This document shows, in pieces, positions 45,233-45,823 of a stretch of DNA of 45,823 nt (the stretch's first letter is position 1; each line of letters begins with the position of its first letter). The DNA is from Marinobacter sp. SS5-14b (GTDB lineage: Bacteria; Pseudomonadota; Gammaproteobacteria; Pseudomonadales; Oleiphilaceae). The notes under the pieces are model-generated. The model was not told where the DNA came from. It was given only the letters and a program-made list of their open reading frames with translations, and made no database searches. Where the stretch lies: assembly GCF_030541005.1 (NCBI RefSeq), contig NZ_JASSVM010000014.1:1-45823 (forward strand), given 5' to 3'. The translations under genes and the position numbers were made by a program.

Positions 45233-45702
45233 GTGTTGTTCTTCCAAAGGGGGAAGCGGGAAGGGCTGATTCGCAAAGTCGCCAAACTTCAGGCTTTCCA
45301 CAGTCGTGCCCGTTTTCGTTAGCTTTTCCAGAATGAAACGCTCAAAGCCCCATGACAGGACTTGTATGTAGCGGGCCATTTCTGGTTTAAACAGTTGCAG
45401 CGCTTTAAGGTCTTGGTTGATGGTGCACTGGACCCGAGTTACCGCAGTTGGAAACATCCGTCTGAGTATGCCACTTCGCACCACGAAGAGAACTGCGTTC
45501 TCAGGAAGAAGTGCTAGTCCTCCTGCGTTCAATGCATCTTGTGTCACGTGGTCTTCAGAGGTGGCAATTTCGGCGCTTTTCATGTCTTTGGGGGTTACCC
45601 AAGGTATATCGCCATTCCAAAATTCACTCCGAGATTTGCTCGGAGTCTTGCCCCCTGAGAAGACTCCCAAATGGGATAGCGTTGCTCCCGCCCATCCACT
45701 AG

Positions 45703-45823
45703 GGAGGCTCTGAATAAGTCTCAAAATCAGCGATAATACGGTCATCGTCAACTGCACAGGATTCGTTGCCACCATGGATCAGATCACCTTCTCCGAAGCC
45801 GAGTACCAGACCAAGAAGCGTAA
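45703..45823 (+). mobile_element. IS5-family insertion sequence, left end
   Basis: The IS end starts at 45703 (GGAGGCTCTGAATAAGTC), directly after CTAG at 45699-45702, which fits the YTAR target preferred by IS5-type elements. The second target copy and the other IS end would lie outside the window. The element cuts hsdS. Confidence 0.65.
45774..45823 (+). CDS. Partial IS5-family transposase (N-terminus only)
   Basis: The first 16 residues read MDQITFSEAEYQTKKR, which from memory is the N-terminus of IS5-family DDE transposases. The gene continues off the right edge. Its start overlaps, on the opposite strand, the ATG that opens the hybrid hsdS frame. Confidence 0.7.
   Translation, partial: MDQITFSEAEYQTKKR

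Larger units (their letters stand above)
44261..45702 (-). pseudogene. hsdS: Type I restriction specificity subunit HsdS, 5' end lost to an IS
   Basis: HsdS provides DNA sequence recognition for a type I restriction-modification complex. Two target-recognition domains are seen: TRD1 begins SGWAGATLSHLGVFSGGKTPSKSRSEFW, TRD2 begins STWAWVPLRQTGLTSTGKTPS. Each is followed by a conserved coiled-coil segment containing EEQ/TEQxRIVQKVDELMALCD. The native reading frame is broken at its 5' end by an IS5-family element at 45702/45703. The frame stays open into the IS to an ATG at 45775, so a 504-codon hybrid could be made if expressed, with about 24 IS-derived residues replacing the native N-terminus. 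hsdM and hsdR are not in the window. Confidence 0.82.

Overview
The window looks like a chromosomal segment of a marine gammaproteobacterium, most likely Marinobacter or a close relative. That assignment rests on the gene set and protein character (SstT, AstD, BolA-YciO, TopB, an MksBEFG/Wadjet locus, a fused SecDF) and is inference, not proof. Most of the window (about 6.74-42.95 kb) is dense, GC-rich core-like chromosome. The two ends are accessory DNA. The left end (1 to about 6,740) is an integrated element whose right border is a 3' fragment of the initiator tRNA (CAU) gene. The right end (about 43.0-45.8 kb) is a type I restriction-modification/abortive-infection module cut by an IS5-family element.

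Left accessory region: a partial IS3-like transposase orfA (1-73), an unknown 288-aa gene, and one uninterrupted 1,814-codon gene (1142-6586, minus). The giant protein carries two separate tyrosine-recombinase catalytic modules. It starts about 110 bp from the tRNA-fMet remnant (6696-6740), so it is the likely integrase of the island. It is the most unusual object in the window.

Core region: a perfect terminator follows the tRNA fragment. Next come sstT with an overlapping shikimate-kinase-like gene, an SbcD/SbcC (YhaO/YhaN-type) nuclease-ATPase pair, astD, a small FN3-like lipoprotein, a three-gene minus-strand signalling operon (OmpR-type regulator, LysM-FecR protein, CHASE2 histidine kinase), topB, and bolA-yciO. 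Then an unknown 219-aa protein preceded by a sigma-54-like promoter lies next to a chemoreceptor with a c-type heme motif (CHGCH) and a sigma-28-like promoter. An MBL-fold hydrolase is divergent from a four-gene SMC-like defence/condensin operon of the Wadjet/MksBEFG class. That operon has the order TOPRIM nuclease, SMC ATPase, MukF-like, MukE-like, and every junction is an 8-bp start/stop overlap. A GGDEF diguanylate cyclase, an orphan membrane protein, a spermidine-synthase-like protein, a YdhR-like protein, an SDR oxidoreductase, an MscK-like mechanosensitive channel and a fused SecDF follow.

Right accessory region: two tandem terminator-like hairpins with a shared 5' flank, an Abi_2 (AbiD/F-type, HEPN) gene, and an hsdS specificity gene. 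An IS5-family element entered the 5' end of hsdS at CTAG. The first residues of the present hsdS reading frame therefore come from the IS, and the native start and any hsdM/hsdR must lie beyond the window. Defence functions occur at two places: the Wadjet-like operon against plasmids, and the type I RM plus Abi module. The giant-integrase island is a separate mobile unit.
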